Assembly: GCA_937897665.1 (NCBI GenBank)
Contig: CALCPB010000465.1
Coordinates: 1 to 7,145, forward strand
Source of the DNA: an uncultured Halomicronema sp.
Lineage (GTDB): Bacteria; Cyanobacteriota; Cyanobacteriia; Phormidesmidales; Phormidesmidaceae
Direction: 5' to 3'
DNA: 7,145 bases
The translations under genes and the position numbers were made by a program. Positions 6,782 through 7,145 of the stretch are shown here, piece after piece. Numbering within the stretch: the first letter of the stretch is position 1; the number at the start of each line of letters is the position of its first letter. The notes under the pieces were generated by a model. The model was not told the origin of the DNA. It saw only the letters and a list, made by a program, of their open reading frames with translations, and did no database searches.

Positions 6782-7145
6782 ATCACGGTCAGCGATGATG
6801 AGGGCGCCTCAACGGTGGCGATCGGCAGCGGCACGGTTGTCACCACTGACGATAACCCTGAGATTACGGTCAACAACTTTGATGTCAAAGAAGGTACCTC
6901 GTTACTCGTCGATAGTACGGTGCTTAATGCCACTGATGACGAGACGACCGATAGCGCTCAAATCACTTTCACCGTCAGCGGTACCGACGCAGGTAGCTTT
7001 TTGGTCGATGGCGTGGCCAGCACGACCTTTACCCGCCAAGACATCTTGTTGAACCGGGTTACCTTCTTGTATGACGGTGAAGAGGACCCCGTCTTTGGCA
7101 TCAAGGTAGGAGATCGGGCTGCGCAAGCAGAAACAAATGCGGTGG
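5579..7145 (+). repeat. Array of NG2/CSPG-like repeats, about 107 codons each, alternating subtypes
   Basis: Five units are visible: 5579-5899, 5900-6217, 6218-6538, 6539-6859 (containing the TAG) and 6860 to the window edge. Each follows the plan FxVxEG/ED, a VLxATD or ILDATD acidic segment, a strand ending in GSFL or GDFL, FT/SxQD or FTQAQ, VTF or VFF, then PxFxIxVxD. Units 1, 3 and 5 have the GSF subtype; units 2 and 4 have the GGDF subtype. The array therefore has a two-unit superperiod: unit 3 to unit 5 is 642 nt. The pattern matches the NG2/CSPG repeat family (cadherin-like). Unit 5 runs off the window. Confidence 0.8.
6782..7145 (+). pseudogene. Continuation of the giant protein frame after the TAG, cut by the window edge
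   Basis: Directly after the TAG the same frame stays open for 364 nt to the window end. It completes repeat unit 4 (ITVSDDEGAS...) and encodes most of unit 5, which starts EITVNNFDVKEG. There is no start codon with a ribosome-binding site near its beginning; the first in-frame GTG, at 6815, lies mid-strand with no suitable box. It is therefore not an independent gene. It is the severed part of the upstream gene if the stop is real and not suppressed, or simply part of that gene if the TAG is read through or is a sequence error. I cannot tell which from one sequence. Confidence 0.75.

Noticed and set aside
6648..7052. Plus-strand open frame of 134 codons spanning the TAG, a possible frameshift product
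   Set aside because: Its translation has no repeat pattern or known domain. The repeat protein continues in the original frame on both sides of the TAG, so no frameshift is needed.

Overview
The window looks like a piece of a cyanobacterial chromosome. Three things point that way: a ribosomal protein bS21 of cyanobacterial type at the left edge, three copies of the HIP1 octamer GCGATCGC (about one per 65 kb would be expected by chance), and a large surface protein that starts with a DUF4347 domain, an architecture common in filamentous cyanobacteria. The species cannot be named from this sequence.

Layout. Positions 1-193 hold the end of rpsU (bS21), lacking only its start codon, of which one base remains. 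Positions 194-2443 are about 2.25 kb in which I find no convincing gene. The left half of that spacer (about 200-1350) carries several inverted repeats, three of them far longer than chance would give (503-553, 654-700 with a HIP1 site at its tip, and 786-820). It also carries two copies of a 42-43 nt unit (210-251 and 1304-1346), each a small hairpin followed by an identical 16-nt block. The right half (1347-2443) is plainer, with one weak terminator-like hairpin.

From 2444 to the right edge runs one very large, repeat-built, acidic, secreted or surface protein, cut by the window edge. Its order is: DUF4347 domain with a His/Cys pair, a PPC-like beta domain, a cadherin repeat, three PKD-plus-Ig-like dimers of about 200 residues, then at least five NG2/CSPG-like (cadherin-like) repeats of about 107 residues that alternate between two subtypes. 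The family suggests adhesion or extracellular matrix with calcium binding. There is no Sec signal at the N-terminus, so type I secretion through a C-terminal signal beyond the window is a reasonable guess.

The most striking point is an in-frame TAG at 6779-6781 inside the fourth NG2-like repeat. The same reading frame, with the same repeat pattern, then continues without another stop to the window end. The coding sequence is therefore interrupted by a recent nonsense mutation, an assembly or sequencing error, or a read-through codon. The repeat after the stop differs from its sister before the stop almost only at synonymous sites, so it was under protein-level selection for most of its history. 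The two genes of the window show no functional link; rpsU and the giant gene are on the same strand but far apart.
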